Assembly: GCA_028571685.1 (NCBI GenBank)
Contig: CM053140.1
Coordinates: 151,699,701-151,763,700 of the forward strand
DNA from: Heterohyrax brucei
Taxonomy: Eukaryota; Chordata; Mammalia; Hyracoidea; Procaviidae
Direction: 5' to 3'
Length of the DNA stretch: 64,000 bases
The translations under genes and the position numbers were made by a program. This document shows positions 32,398 through 44,884 of this stretch, piece after piece. Positions within the stretch are counted from its first letter, which is position 1; every line of letters begins with the position of its first letter. The notes beneath the pieces are model-generated. The model worked only from the letters and a program-made list of their open reading frames with translations. It was not told the DNA's origin and made no database searches.

Positions 32398-32945
32398 GAC
32401 AGCCAATTAAGTTTGGAAACTGATCCTAGAAGTAGTGTTACATACCTCATTGCTGAATATCACTATGGTCAGCTTCGAAGTACACTCCTTGGGAAGCTAT
32501 GCACCAGTGCCAGTGCCTAGTCCACCCTTTAACACAACGTTGGAACTCTTTTTCCAGAATGGCCAGTAGAGCTGTTGTATTAACCTTGATGTTCTGAATG
32601 TCATCAAAATGTCTTCCTTTCAGTATTTCTTTTATCTTTGGGTAAAGAAAAAAGTCATTGGGGGCCAGATCAGGTGAGTAGGGATGATATTCCAATATAG
32701 TTATTTGTTCACTGGCTAAAAACTCCTTCACTGACAACTATATAATTCAGTCTGAGAACTTGCGACTTTGGTACCATGCATGACCATTCTGGGAAATGTT
32801 CCAAATTGCTCTGAAGGGTGTACTAGGCACTGGAGTCAGTGTATAACCTTCCAAGGGGAATACTTCAAAGGTGACCACAGTGATATTCAGAAACGAGGTA
32901 TATGGCACTTAGAACAATTGAATTTGCTGACTCAGTTGCCAGACC
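32398..32945 (-). mobile_element. Fold-back mariner-derived element, second copy
   Basis: The long left arm (32398-about 32745) begins 'GCCAATTAAGTTTGGAAAC' and is the antisense transposase 3' region. The short right arm (about 32780-32945) is the same terminus inverted. Read on the minus strand the layout (short arm, joint 'CTGAATTATATAGTTGTC', long arm) equals that of 25083-25625. Both copies thus derive from one rearranged progenitor that itself transposed. Confidence 0.8.
32447..32737 (-). pseudogene. mariner transposase C-terminal fragment
   Basis: 96 aa. 'VKEFLASEQITILEYHPYSP' leads into 'SPDLAPNDFFLYPKIKEIL', the diagnostic mariner motif whose Asp in SPDLAP-x-D is the last catalytic acidic residue of the D,D34D triad. 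It continues 'KGRHFDDIQNIK', 'EFQRCVKGWTRHW' and 'ASQGVYFE', a typical C-terminal end. The DNA-binding domain and the first two catalytic Asp residues are absent, because the element is internally rearranged. It therefore has no transposase activity. The full mariner protein is about 340-350 aa. Confidence 0.9.
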
Positions 32946-33075
32946 TTGTGTGTGTGCGTGTGCTCCTGCATGTGTCTGTGTGTGTGTGTCTGTGTGTAGA
33001 TGGGTAGGTAGGTAGATATGTAGGTACATAGATATGCAGATAAATAAATAGATACACACACACATATATATTTTT
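32946..33075 (+). repeat. Compound microsatellite (TG)n, (GTAG)n, (ATAC)n
   Basis: TGTGTG runs change into TAGG/TAGA units and then ACACACATATATA. It lies immediately next to the fold-back mariner. Confidence 0.9.
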
Positions 33076-34990
33076 GAAGTGAAATTTCGAAGTTACAATT
33101 AATTTTCCAGGTATACTTTCAGCTGTGCAGTCATGCATTTTTGTAAAACAGATGTAATCTTAGAAAGGGCTAAACTCAAATTTTGGATAGTTCAAAAATT
33201 CTGTGTGGTCAATAGAAAGTATGTTTTAATTTAAGAAGTTTTGTACAGAAAATTTCTCTCTCCTGAGTCATGTTTTCAGTGATTTATAAGTTTGTAACTT
33301 CTAAAAATTTTTAAGTCTGTAACTTGTAAAACGCATGTCTTCTCAATATGCAGCTCATATAGAGCATCTACGATGCTTGTTACTATTTATTTTACAATCC
33401 ATGTTACTATTTATTTATAGATGTTATTTTAAGGTGTATTATCAAGTGCAAATGTATTAGATTAACAGTATCAATTTGGTAACAAAATTTTTTCAAAAAA
33501 CATACATGTACATATGTACATTACATGTATGTAGCAAAAACATTGCAGACAATGAAAGATGGATGATAAACCAAAAAAAAAAAAAAACCTGCCTTTGAGT
33601 CAATTCTGAGTCACAGGAAATCTGTAGATCCATATTCTGTTTGAAAGTGTTTTTTCAAAGAAAACAACTTTTACAACATTAAAATACAAATAGAAAGAGG
33701 GATCACCGAGAATACCAAAGAGAAGTGTACCATGAAAGACCTGTTGAAGGAAAGGATAGCTATACCTTGAACAATAAATAGAAAATGACCACACTGAAAA
33801 ACAAAACAAAACAAAAATTGGAACAGAAACTATTCTGAATCATCTTTGAAAAAGAACAAAGGACAGAAAAACAAACTTCTTTGGAGGATGCCATGTTGTT
33901 TGAAAGTGTTCAAGTTGTATGTAATAGTTTACGTACCATGGAGTAAAGACAAAAGCTTTTCCATTGCACCTTAAGATTAATTTTAAATTTTAAATTAGAC
34001 TACTTGTACTGTAGTTATTTCAATGATGCTTTACACATTTTTGAATATGTCCCTCTTCCGTCACACTGTACATGATTTTAAACCTTAAAAGTTGATGGGA
34101 CAGATAATTATTCTAAATTTACAGGTGAACAGGAAGTAAGTAAACAGAAATTCACCATAAATTTCCTAACACTTTAACTAACTATTCTAGCAGCTCAAAC
34201 TAGGTAGTCAGGAAGACATTTGCAAACATCACAATTATTTTTTAAAAAAATCTTTCAAAAACAAACGAAAAACTCACAATAGGGTGATCTGAAATAATTT
34301 TGCATTTTAGGAAGCACAAATGAGTAAACACCCTTCCAAATTCAAGTTTCAGTACAGAAATCCACAGCCTACAAAGAAACATAATTTACCTTGACAAGAC
34401 ATCATTATTTTTTAAGATAAATTAATAAACAGCACCTTTGGGTACAGCCAATCTATTCAATTGCTGTCAGTGTTGATTGGAATATCTGTCTAAACTGTAA
34501 TAAAACTGTGAATGTATTAATATATAATAGTGTCTTTTGTTTATTTAATGTGAAGCAATCACCACTTATTCATTTCACCAATCTTGATTTTCTGTGAGTG
34601 ATTCCACCTCTTGCTTACAGTATTCAAATGAACAGGCCATTAGTCACATTTTATTGTTGCCCAAAGCTATTATTTACTCTGAGTTAGAGGTATTCTGGTG
34701 ATTTAATTCAGTAACATGCAACCTCACTAATCAGATTTCTTCAAGAGATGTATGATTAGTAATATCAGAAAAAGAAAAGTATCACAAATGAAGACAACAT
34801 AAATTGGGTCACAGTGCACTGTATTGACTAATTGCAAAAATATCCAATCTGAATTTTCTACGCATACTTTTCAACTTAATGTTACAATCTCTCTTATTTA
34901 TTCAAATTGATTTTATTGGAACTTATTTTTTACATATCAAGTGCTCAAACTAATAGTTTCTTGATAATTGTATTAATAAGGTTTTAACAG
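33076..34990. other. Unassigned AT-rich DNA with a SINE scrap and a small palindrome
   Basis: At about 33588-33630 'CTGCCTTTGAGTCAATTCTG' is the antisense 3' end of an AfroSINE next to an A14 run. A near-perfect palindrome, 'ACATACATGTACATATGT' and its mirror, lies at about 33499-33533. No gene is seen. Confidence 0.5.
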
Positions 34991-35322
34991 TGATTTTTTT
35001 ATAATTTATTTTTTGTTATTCTTGAGAATACACACAGCAATGCATACACTAATTCAACCATTTGTATCATGTACAATTCAGTGACACTGACTACATTTTT
35101 TCCAGCTGGGCAAACATTGTCAATTTTCTGTGTTGCTCTCCCCTCATTGGATATAAACTCACTACCTCTGTGTTTCCCATCTATTTCTTCAAGTTGCTGT
35201 AGTCAATTTAATCCCCTATACATAGATCTTAAAACAGCACAATGTTGAAGGCAACTGTTCTTTACTAGGTAAGCTAAAGTATTGTTAGTTAATAGGACTT
35301 CAGGGGGTATTTTTGTTTATGG
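34990..35322 (-). mobile_element. L1 3' UTR fragment, antisense (probable)
   Basis: The text 'GAATACACACAGCAATGCAT', 'TGTACAATTCAGTGACACTG', 'TAAAACAGCACAATGTTGAA' and 'GACTTCAGGGGGTATTTTTG' matches my recollection of an L1-associated 3' end common in paenungulates. There is no ORF2 with it, so the class is inferred. Confidence 0.5.
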
Positions 35323-35324
35323 TT

Positions 35325-35500
35325 TAAGGACAAGTGCTGGTAGTACAGTGTTTAAGAGCTTGGCTTCTAAAGATACTGTTTGCAGTTTGAATCCGCCAGC
35401 TGTTCCTTGGAGACTCAATGAGGCAGTTCTACTCTGCCTACAGGTTCACTATGAGTTGGAATCAACTAAATGACAAAAGATGTTTTTGTGTATGTATGTG
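35325..35500 (+). mobile_element. AfroSINE, sense
   Basis: 'GCTGGTAGTACAGTGTTTAA', 'TTGAATCCGCCAGCTGTTCC', 'GAGGCAGTTCTACTCTGCC' and 'CTATGAGTTGGAATCAACT' mark a full short-form copy. Confidence 0.9.
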
Positions 35501-38500
35501 TGTGTGTTTGTTTGGTAAGAACAGAAAAAAAATTGTATGGTGCCTTGCTACCATTACTGAATATCGTAATCAAAGCTTTTACAGAAGAATCCTGATCAAA
35601 AGGGGAAATATGCAGAACAAAATTTCAGTTTTTTACAGAATCCAGACTGTCTGTAAGTGTAGAGGTACTTGAAACAATTGTCTTGAGATAATCTTTAAAC
35701 TTTAAAACTTCAACATTGATTTTAAAAGTTTTTTTTTTTTCCTAGTAAGTCATGTCTTTTTTTATCATTCATTTATTTCTCTCTTTGTTACTATTAGGTG
35801 TTTTTTTCCTGTAGATTAGTTGTTTTCATTTTTATCAAACAATTACATCTACTATGATTACACTTATTTGCTCATACCATTTGTTCATGGATAGCTTTAA
35901 ATTCCAAAAATTGTCTCTTTTTTGTAGATACGGGGCTTACATCTTATGATTTCTTCCTATGTCACATACTACAGCATTTCATACCATTGTTATAAATGAT
36001 TTTAAATATCATTTATTTGGAAGGTATTACTTTTTATGCTGTATTGGAATGGATGTTAACACAGAAGGCAGCATACTAAGAGGAGAGTAAAACTATTTGC
36101 TTAGAGTAAGTTTCTTCGGGTCTATTGTTTCTGATGCTTTCATAAAACTTGCATTGCCATTAAAATGTCTTTAATATTTTTGAGGAAAGTGGTCAAATTA
36201 AACCTGTGTTTTTAAAAATGATTGATATGCAGGACATTAAATGTTTAAATATTTAGTTTCTTAAGACATATCATGGCTTACATCATGACCATAGATATAT
36301 GAGTCTTTTAATTCACAGACTGAATCATGTAGCCTATATGCATTTGACTTTTGCCTAATATTATTAGAAGCACATATGGGCATACAAATAATTTTACCAA
36401 CACAGGTAAAAAATCATCGACAAAGTACAAAATGATTGTATGAGAAGATCTGCAGTGGAACCATCACGTGATACACACACACACACACACACACAAACAT
36501 GTATGTATTTTTTATCAATTAGTTATAGTTTCAGTACCCCAAAACTTATATGAGTATGCTGCACATAGGATGGAAAATGAAAGAGTACTTTTTGATTTTA
36601 TCAAGATCACTATGATATGCTGTTATTACTTGTTCACAGGGGAATTTTTCACTGATTTGGAGAGAAAATTCTTCATTGAAAGAGATTTAACCCCGCAGGT
36701 CTGTTATTTTTGAATGGGAAGAAACGAATACCACAATGAAATGTAATGGGTATATTTTCTGAAGGTGGATTGGTAATAACAAGTTTACAGTGAATTTTTT
36801 TCTATGTGAAGTAAACGTACTTTGCCAGTGATGATTACTGTTTTAATCTACTGGATTTTAAATTTGGAGATTGTGCAATGACTTCTTGTTTATTTTTTAG
36901 TTTAGTCTTGCTTTACTTTTCTTAGTATTAGCAGTTAATCTCTCTCACACACACACTTTTATCAATATGACTCATTTGTGATTTACTTAATTCTGATTTG
37001 CAGTATTGAAATAGTTTAGGAATGTTTACAAGAATGCATAGATGAGTATGAGATAGGCTATTAGTACAGATATATCACATTAAAACCTTAAGTTGGATGA
37101 CTAGAGTCTTAAATGACATTAAATTCTAATTTAAACTTACTAGCATCATTGATTTATGTAGGCTTGAATTCGTCTTGGTTTTATTGCATTTTACTTCACT
37201 CTCTGAACTACATGCTTATTTATTTTATTTTGTTCTCTAAATCAGTATGTAATGGAACGTAAGAGCACCTACAGCAAGCTTACAATGTAGAATCACAGTT
37301 GATTTTGAAAATAAGCAGGTTCTGAATTACCCTACAAATAGACTATGTGTCCATTGTAAACACAAAATCAGAGTCCTAGATAATACTGTCTCCATTCCCA
37401 TAAATCTTGATTTTTAAAATACTACCTAAGATTATTAGTAGAACTATTACAGTAAATATTTAATAACTAAGAAAACATACTTTAATGTCATATTTTATAT
37501 AAAAGATCAAATGCACTGAAGAAAGAGAAACATAGACACACAATGTTATTCTGCAGGATACTGTACAGTTATTCCCCCCCCGGGAATCTTAACAAATATT
37601 TAATTGGTAATAACTTCTCATATATTGCCGTGCAAAATATTCAGGTTTGAGACTTTTGTACCTTGTCTTTTATTTGTTTTGTGCTCTTCATGCAATTAAT
37701 TCACTAAAACTCAGTATGTTGAAATTTTCAATTAAATATTTATTCAGAGCTCTCTTGCAAATATTATATTGTATTAAATGAAATTTTGAAACATGCTCAC
37801 ATGACAATCTGATTCAGTCTGGGACAATTAGAGCCAAGCTTTTGTAAGAATGTACATTTTGAGGTCACTACTCAAACTCCCTTAGAGATGACCAAAGACA
37901 GTGGAGGGAGACTCATATAAAAATGGTGCTATTACTCTGTTCTCTGCCTCCACAACACCATTAGTGGTGCTAACATTTTGTTAGCATGCCAAAATGGTCC
38001 AATGTCTCTGTCATTTCTGTCACTGATAAGGAATGATATTGAGGTGTCAGTGGTAAAATCTGTCCTCTTTAGTGAATACTCTGCAGAAAACTCATAAATT
38101 TACAGAGATCATCTAGGTTAAACAAAATATATAAGACATTCTTGTTTTTACAGTTTATCACAAGAAGCTCAAGATTCTACTGTCATTCTTTATTGTCAAA
38201 TTTATCATCTCTACCATCCTGTCAATACTCTGTCCTTTGTGAATCTTATGTTCCATCTTGCTCTGCTCTTTTGAATATACAATTAGTTATAAGCAACACC
38301 TTCCACTTGCATTTTGTCCATGACCATTCCATTCTCCTTCTTACCCTAAGTTTAATTTAATAGTGTCCTCAAAACATTCTTAAAGTGATTTATTCTCCCA
38401 TAACTTATTTACCAGGTTTATTCTCCCATAATTGATTTACCAGAGGCTGGATATTGATTAGGTGGCTTTCTGTTTTCCTCTTAGTTCCATTCCTGCCTCT

Positions 38501-38747
38501 GTTTATGTATATCATCTTGTTAATTTAAGCCTGTACACTGGTTTGAAGTATCAAAGCTGAAGACTCATACATTTTATCTCAAGCCCCAACTTTTCCTTTA
38601 ATCAGGGTCACATGTATTCAACTGCTTCTCAATAATTTCGTCCACAGGAATACCCAATTAACTTCCAAAGTGAAAATACTGATCTTGTGCTCTGAAACTT
38701 GTCTGTTCTCCAGTATTCCCTTAAAATTTTTTTTCCAAGCTGTACCT
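35501..38747. other. Unassigned AT-rich DNA
   Basis: 3.2 kb without recognisable repeats or coding evidence. It contains an (AC)12-type microsatellite at about 36472-36495, a short CA tract at about 36944-36955, a C8GGG run at about 37573-37584 and a two-unit tandem repeat at 38387-38443. Confidence 0.5.
38387..38443 (+). repeat. Two-unit 28-29-bp tandem repeat
   Basis: Unit 1 is 38387-38415 and unit 2 is 38416-38443. They share TTTATTCTCCCATAA and ATTTACCAG with three or four differences. Confidence 0.85.
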
Positions 38748-39889
38748 CTTTATTTATTTACTACGATTGAGTGAAAATGTACATTCCCGTACAGAGTTTC
38801 ATGCCCACCTGTATGCAGCTTCCACTGCTCTCCCTGCCTGGTGACAGCACACTATTCCTCTCTGCTCCGTACATGACTCATTCTCCCAACAGTCTCCTTT
38901 CTCCTCCTCTCCACCCAGTCCCCTTACTCCAGCCAGAGGTCCTCAGGATGATATCCTATAGATGCATAGAACAATAAAGTGCACCCAATATATGGTCACT
39001 CTGCATTGCCAAGTCCAAACCACTCATGTCCGAAGAGCGGACCTCCTTTATGGTTTATGGGCAAGGGCAGCATCAGGGCCAGGAGCCATGCTTCCAGGGG
39101 AACCCTGAAGCCGCTGGACCATCAGTTGCAGTCTTTTAGTGGAGATCTCAGGGTGCACCCCTTTTTATTCTTGTGTTACCAGTGGACTCAACTTTGTGAG
39201 CTCCATCGCGGCTATTGCTGGTGGTGGCCGGGCACCATCTGGTTCTTATAGTTACAAATCAGTGTAAGCAGGCACTCATGTGGGTCTCTCTGTTTTCTGG
39301 GTTGTCTTTATCACATGTCATTTTGGTTCTTGGTGAGTGTCCTTTCCTGCTGAGTTGAGACCATTTGCTGTGCCCTCGGATGGCAGCTTGGCAGCTCTTA
39401 AGACCCCAGACGCCACTCAGCAATGTGGGGAGCAGAGAGTCCTCTTAGTAAAATACTAGTTGTGCCAGTTGGCCTCGATTTTGCCTAAGAGCATGTTCTC
39501 CTGCCCGCTTCCCCAGCTACTCTGTCCTTGCAATATTGGGTTAAGATGGAAGGAGTACTAAAGTTATGCTGAAGTCCACTTAATATTGTTCTTGTTTCTA
39601 ATGTGTGTTGTCACCAATTTCACCCAACCAAATTTCTATCAACTATCTAATCAAAACCCTCCCCGTCTCACCCCCCTTCCCATCCCTCCCTTGCAGCCAT
39701 CAAAGAGTCTTCTTCTATGCACAAGTCTGTTTTTGAGTTCTTATGGTAGGGGTCTCATACAATATTTGTCCTTTTGTCTCTGACTACCGTCACTCAGCAT
39801 TTCTTCCAGTTGAAATCAGGTTGTGAGATGTTTCCTGGAATCATCATTGTTCTTTATCATTGCATAGTGCTCCATTGAGTACATGTACC

Positions 39890-42800
39890 ATAGTTTACCT
39901 ATCCATTTGTCTGTTGTTGGGCATCTGGGTTGATTCCACCTTTTCACTCTCGTGGACTGTGCTGCGATAAACATTCATGCATGTATCCATTGGTGTGAAT
40001 GGCATTGATTCTGTAGGATATACTCCAAGTAGTGAAATTACTGGGTCAAATGGTGTACATATAAGAAAATTTTTAAGGAAGTGCCAGATAGCTTTCCAAA
40101 GAGGCTGGACCATTTCACAACCCCACTAACAGTGTAGGAGAGTTTCAATCTCCCCACAGCCTCTCCAGCATTTGTTGTTTGGGGTTTTTGGATCATGTCC
40201 AACCTTGCTGGGGTGAGATGATATCTCATTGTAGTTTTGATTTGAATTTCTTTAATAGCTAAAGATCGTGAGCAAGTCTGCATGCATTTCTTTGGCTGCC
40301 TGGATCTCCTTTTTAGAGAAATCTCTGTCCATCTCCTTTGCCCATCGCTTAATTGGATGATTTATCTTCTTCTTATTGATATTTTGTAGTACCTTATAGA
40401 TTATGGAGATGAGGCATCAGTCTGACATAAGAGTTGCCACATATTATTTCCCATTCTATAGGTGGTCTTTTAATACTATTAATAAAGTCTTTGGATGAGC
40501 AAAAGTGTTTGATTCTTAATAGTTCCCATTTATCTATTTTCTCTTCTGTTGATTGTGGTTTGTTTGACAGATTTTGAAGTCTGTCCACGTTGTGTACTAA
40601 AACTTCCAATGTTGTTCCTACTTTGCTTGGATGAGCTTTATCATTTTAGATTTGATATTTAGGTCTTTTACCCAGTTTGAGTTGGTTTTTGCATAAGGTG
40701 TAAAATATGGATCTTGTTTCAGTTTAGTGCAGATGGATATCCAATTTTGCCAGCACAATTTGTTGAAGAGATTGTTTTTACCCCAGTTTAATGTCTTAGG
40801 GCCTTTGTCGAATAACAACTGTTCATAGGCCAAAGTGTTATCCCTGGAGTCTCAGTTCTGTTCCACTGATCGATCCTCTGTTCTTGTACTGGTACCAGGC
40901 TGTTTTGACCACTGTGGCAGTGTAATAGGTTCTGAAGTTGGGTAATGAGAGGCCTACCACTGTATTCTTCTTCTTTAGTTATCCAGGGTTTCTTCCCTTT
41001 CCAAACAAAATTAGTGATTTGTTTCTCCATCTCATTAAAAAATGATACTGGAACTTGTATTGGGGTTGTATTATATAAGTAGATTGCTTTGGATAAAATA
41101 GACATTTTTACAATATTAAGTCTTCTTATTCATGAGCAGGGTAGGTTTTTCCATTTGTCTAAAGTCTCTCTTAGTTTCTTGTGGTAAGAGCTTGTAGTTC
41201 TCTTTGTAAAGGTGATTTATTTCTCCGGTTAGATTAATTCCTAGGTACTTTATCTTGTTGGGGTCTATAGTAAATGGTATTGATTTGACAATTTCTTCAT
41301 TAACAGTATCATTGTTGGTATAAAGGAATCCTAGTGATTTGCTTATGTTTATCTTGTGTCCTGAGACTTTGCTGAACTCTTCTATCAGTTTGAGTAGTTT
41401 ACTTACAGATTCTTTGGGATTCTCTGCATATATAACCATATCTGCAAACCGGGAAATTCTGACTTCTTTGCTGATGCAGATGCCGTTTATTTCTTGGTCT
41501 TGTCTAATTGCTCTCACTAGAATTTCTAGTAAAATGTTGAATAAGAGAGGTAAGAGTGGGCATCCTTCTCTAGTTTCTGTTCTCAAGGGAAACTCCTTCA
41601 GTCTCTCTCCATTCAGGATGACGTAGGTAGCTGGCTTTGTAGAAATGGCCCTCATTGTGTTGAGGAATTTTCCGTCTATGCCTATTTTGCTAAGAGTTTT
41701 AGCTTGAATGGATGTTGGACTTTATCAAATGCCTTTTCTGCATCAATGGACAAAATCAGGTGATTCTTGTCTTTTGTGGTATTCATGTGGTTAATCACGT
41801 TGATTGTTTTTCTGATGTTGAACCAGCCTTGCATTCCTGGTATGAATCCAACTTGGTCATGATGGATTAGTTTTTTTGATGTGTTGTTGCATTCTATTTG
41901 CAAGAATTTTGTTGAACCTTTTTTCATCTAGATTCATGAGTGATATCACTCTTTAGTTGGCTTTTTTGGTTGGGTCTTTCCCTGGCTTTGGTATCAGGGT
42001 TATGCTGGCTTCATAGAATGAGTTTGGGAGTACTCCATCCCTTTCTGTACTGTGAAATAGTCTCACTAATATTGGAAATAACTCTTCTCTAAAAGCTTGG
42101 TAGAATTCTGCAGTGAAGCCATCTGGGCCCGGGCTTTTTTTGGTTGGCAGTTATTTTTGTGACATTTTCAATCTCTTCCTTTATGGTGGGTTTATTAAAT
42201 TGTCTACTTCACATTGTAATAATTTGGGTAGGTGATATGAATCAAGGAATTTTTCCATTTCCTCTAGGTTTTCAAATTTGTTAAGAGTACAGTCTTTCAT
42301 AGTATTCTGTTATGATATTTTTGATTTGTGTTGGATCTGTTGTGACAACTCCTCTCTCATTTCTAATTTGGGTTATTTGTTTCCTTTCCTGTTTTTCTTT
42401 AGGAAGTTTAGCCAGTGGTTTGTCAATTTTGTTGATCTTTTCCAAAAACCAGCTTTTGATCTTTTCAATTTTTTCAGTTGTTTTTCTGTTCTCTAATTCA
42501 TTTAGTTCTACTCTAATCTTTATGATTTGTTTTCTTCTGGTGACTGAGGGATTCCTCTGTTGTTCTGTCTCTACTTGTTCAAGATGATTGATTTCTTTCT
42601 TCCTTCCAGATGTGTGCATTTATGGAGATAAACAGACCTCTGAGCACTGCTTTGGCTGTATCCCATAGGTTCCGGTAGGAAGTGTTTTCATTCTCATTGG
42701 GATCCATGAATTTCTTTATTTCATCATTGATTTCTTCTACAATCTATGGTTTTTTGAGCAAGATGTTCACTTTACAAGAGTTCCACTTTTTATGTTTTTT

Positions 42801-43503
42801 CTGCTATTGATTTTGACTTTTATGGATTTATGATCTGAGAAGATGCTTTGCAGTAATTCAGTGGTATGGATTTTGTTGAGAATTGTTTTATGTCCTAACA
42901 CACGGTCAATTCTGGAGAATGTTCCATGTACACTGGAGAAGAAGATGTAGTTGTCCGCTGATGGGTAGAAGTTCTGTGTACATCGATGAAGTTTAGTTGA
43001 TTAATTGTGGCAATAAGGTCTTCTGCATCTTTATAGAGCTTTTTTCTAGATGATCTGTCCAGTATTGAGAGTGGAGAGTTGATGTCTCCCACTATTATTG
43101 TGGAGTAACCTAACTCTTTTTTGAATGTAGTCAGTGTTTCTTCTATGCATTTAGGTGCATAAGTATTTAATATAGTTAAGTCTTGCTTGTGTGCTGAACT
43201 TTTGAGCAATAAATAGTGTCCATCCTTGTCCATGATGGTGGATTTTATATTAAAATTGATTTTGTCTGAGACTGGAATTACCACACCTTCTCTTCTTTGT
43301 TAATTGTTAACTTGCTATATATTCTTCCGTCCTTTAATTTTCAGTTTGTTCCTCTCTTTAACTCTCAAGTGAGTTTCTTGTAGACAACATATGAATGGAG
43401 AATGTCTTTTGGTCCAAGATATCACTCGATGACTCTTTGCTGGAGCATTGAGTCCATTCACATTCAATGTAATTATTGATAGATATGTGTTCAATGCTGC
43501 CAT
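39890..43503 (-). pseudogene. L1 ORF2 pseudogene (endonuclease-RT-C-terminal domain)
   Basis: It starts MAALNTYLSIITLNVNGLN (43503). The endonuclease has LQETHL with the catalytic Glu. It then has 'IIVGDINSPLSILDRSSRK' (42895-43284), keeping Asp and Asn of the catalytic GDxN although F became I. RT pieces are '[19 protein letters not shown]' and '[15 protein letters not shown]' (41682-41927) with the first catalytic Asp. In 41116-41655 the box normally read as FADDM is FADM: a 3-bp in-frame loss removes one of the two catalytic Asp residues. Thumb and C-terminal pieces extend to about 39895 (MDTCMNVYRSTVHE). At least seven frame changes. A functional L1 ORF2 is about 1,270 aa. Confidence 0.9.
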
Positions 43504-43959
43504 TGTGATACATTTCTTTTTCTGTTGATGTTTTCTATATTGTTCTTATTTGTCTGTTCTGGGACATTCTTTTTGGTGAGGTGATTTTTCACCTTTTTCA
43601 GAGCTGGTTTTGTAGTTGTTGACACTCCTGTGTCACATTTCTTGATATAATATGTTGCATCTTTGTTGTACTTTATGGCTGCCCCTAAAGTCCTCCTTAA
43701 TAAAGTATATATAAGCCCAATTTTAATTACTACCAGTCTTGTCACTTTGCTCTCCATCTGGAAGGATTATACTGACTGTAGTAAATCCCTCTTTTTAATA
43801 TGATGGCACCATAGTTTTCATGATAATCATTGGATTGTTTCTTTCAGTATTAAAGCTGTGATTGAGTTTGAAACCTTCCTTAACTGAGTAGGATTCTGGA
43901 TGATGTGTCGTTCTAAAATGTAAAGTTAGTGGTTTTGTTCTTGTAAGCCAAAGCCAAGA

Positions 43960-44883
43960 CCTTCTTTCAGTATTTCTTGTAGTTTTGGTTTGGTTTTTAC
44001 AAAGTCTCTGAGTTTCTGTTTATCTGGGAATGTCTTAATTTCATTTTCATATTTTAAAGAGTTTTTCAGGTTATGTAATTCTTGGTTGGAAGTTCTTGTC
44101 CTTCTAGGCTTTGATTGTGTTGTGCCACAGTCTCCGTGACAGCATGGTTTCTACCGAGAAATCTGAAGAAAGCCTACAGGGGTTCCCTCTAAATGTTAGC
44201 TTTCCTTTGAGTCTTGCTGCTTTTAAGAGTTGCTGCTTATGTTTCATTTTGTTAAGCTTGATTAGAATATGTGTTGGAGTCTTTCTTTTGAGTTCTATAT
44301 TGGGTGACATATGATATGAATCTAGGATATCTATATTCTCTTTCTTCATGATTTTTGGGAAGTTTTTTGTCAGTAGCTCAGCAACGATACTCTCTGTGTT
44401 CTCAGGTGTTTCATCCTGTTCAGGGACTCCAATTAATCGAAGGTTGTTCCTCTTAATAGAGTCCTACATGCTTCTTAATGCTTTTTCATTTGTCTTGTTT
44501 CTTTTTTCTGATTTCTGCTCATAGACACCGGCATGTGTAGCTCTGTCTTCCAAGTCAGAGATTCTTTTTTCCATTTGTCCCATTCTGTTTTCTTGACTTC
44601 CAATGGAAGCTTCTATATCTTTGATTTTGTTCTGGATATGTTGAATTTAAGAGTACTGGTGTTCCTTCAGCTCGAACAGCTTCCTTAACTTTTCCTTTTG
44701 TTCTGCTGCATTTTGTATAAGGTCTAAAAGGGTGCTGTGTATAATCCTTTTGTATTCACCTTCTGATGATTTCAGATGAGTTTCTTCATCCGGAAAACTC
44801 TTTGGTTGTTTTGTTTCAGAGCCTTCAGAAGCCATGGGTGATTTCTTGTATGCCACAAGTGTCTGTTGCTTTTTGGGTTTCAT
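43960..44883 (-). pseudogene. L1 ORF1 pseudogene
   Basis: The likely start is MKPKKQQTLVAYKKSPM at about 44883, not the longer upstream frame. The N-terminal part includes 'YKRIIHSTLLDLIQNAAEQ', leading into the coiled coil. The C-terminal RNA-binding part is at 44104-44349: 'PTHILIKLNKMKHKQQLL', 'KAARLKGKLTFRGNPCRLSS' and 'DFSVETMLSRRLWHNTIKA'. Key basic residues of the L1 ORF1 C-terminal domain (RRxWH) are kept. A frameshifted middle segment (44350-44640) separates the halves. Confidence 0.85.
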
Positions 44884-44884
44884 G

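Noticed and set aside
32932..33138. His/Thr-rich minus-strand frames near 32.9-33.1 kb
   Set aside because: Translation of a TG/GTAG microsatellite.
33499..33533. Palindrome as a regulatory or viral origin-like hairpin
   Set aside because: It is built from ACAT/ATGT simple-sequence units in AT-rich DNA; expected by chance or slippage.
41116..41655. 179-aa open frame as a host gene
   Set aside because: It is L1 ORF2 reverse transcriptase, minus strand, part of a continuous 7.1-kb L1.
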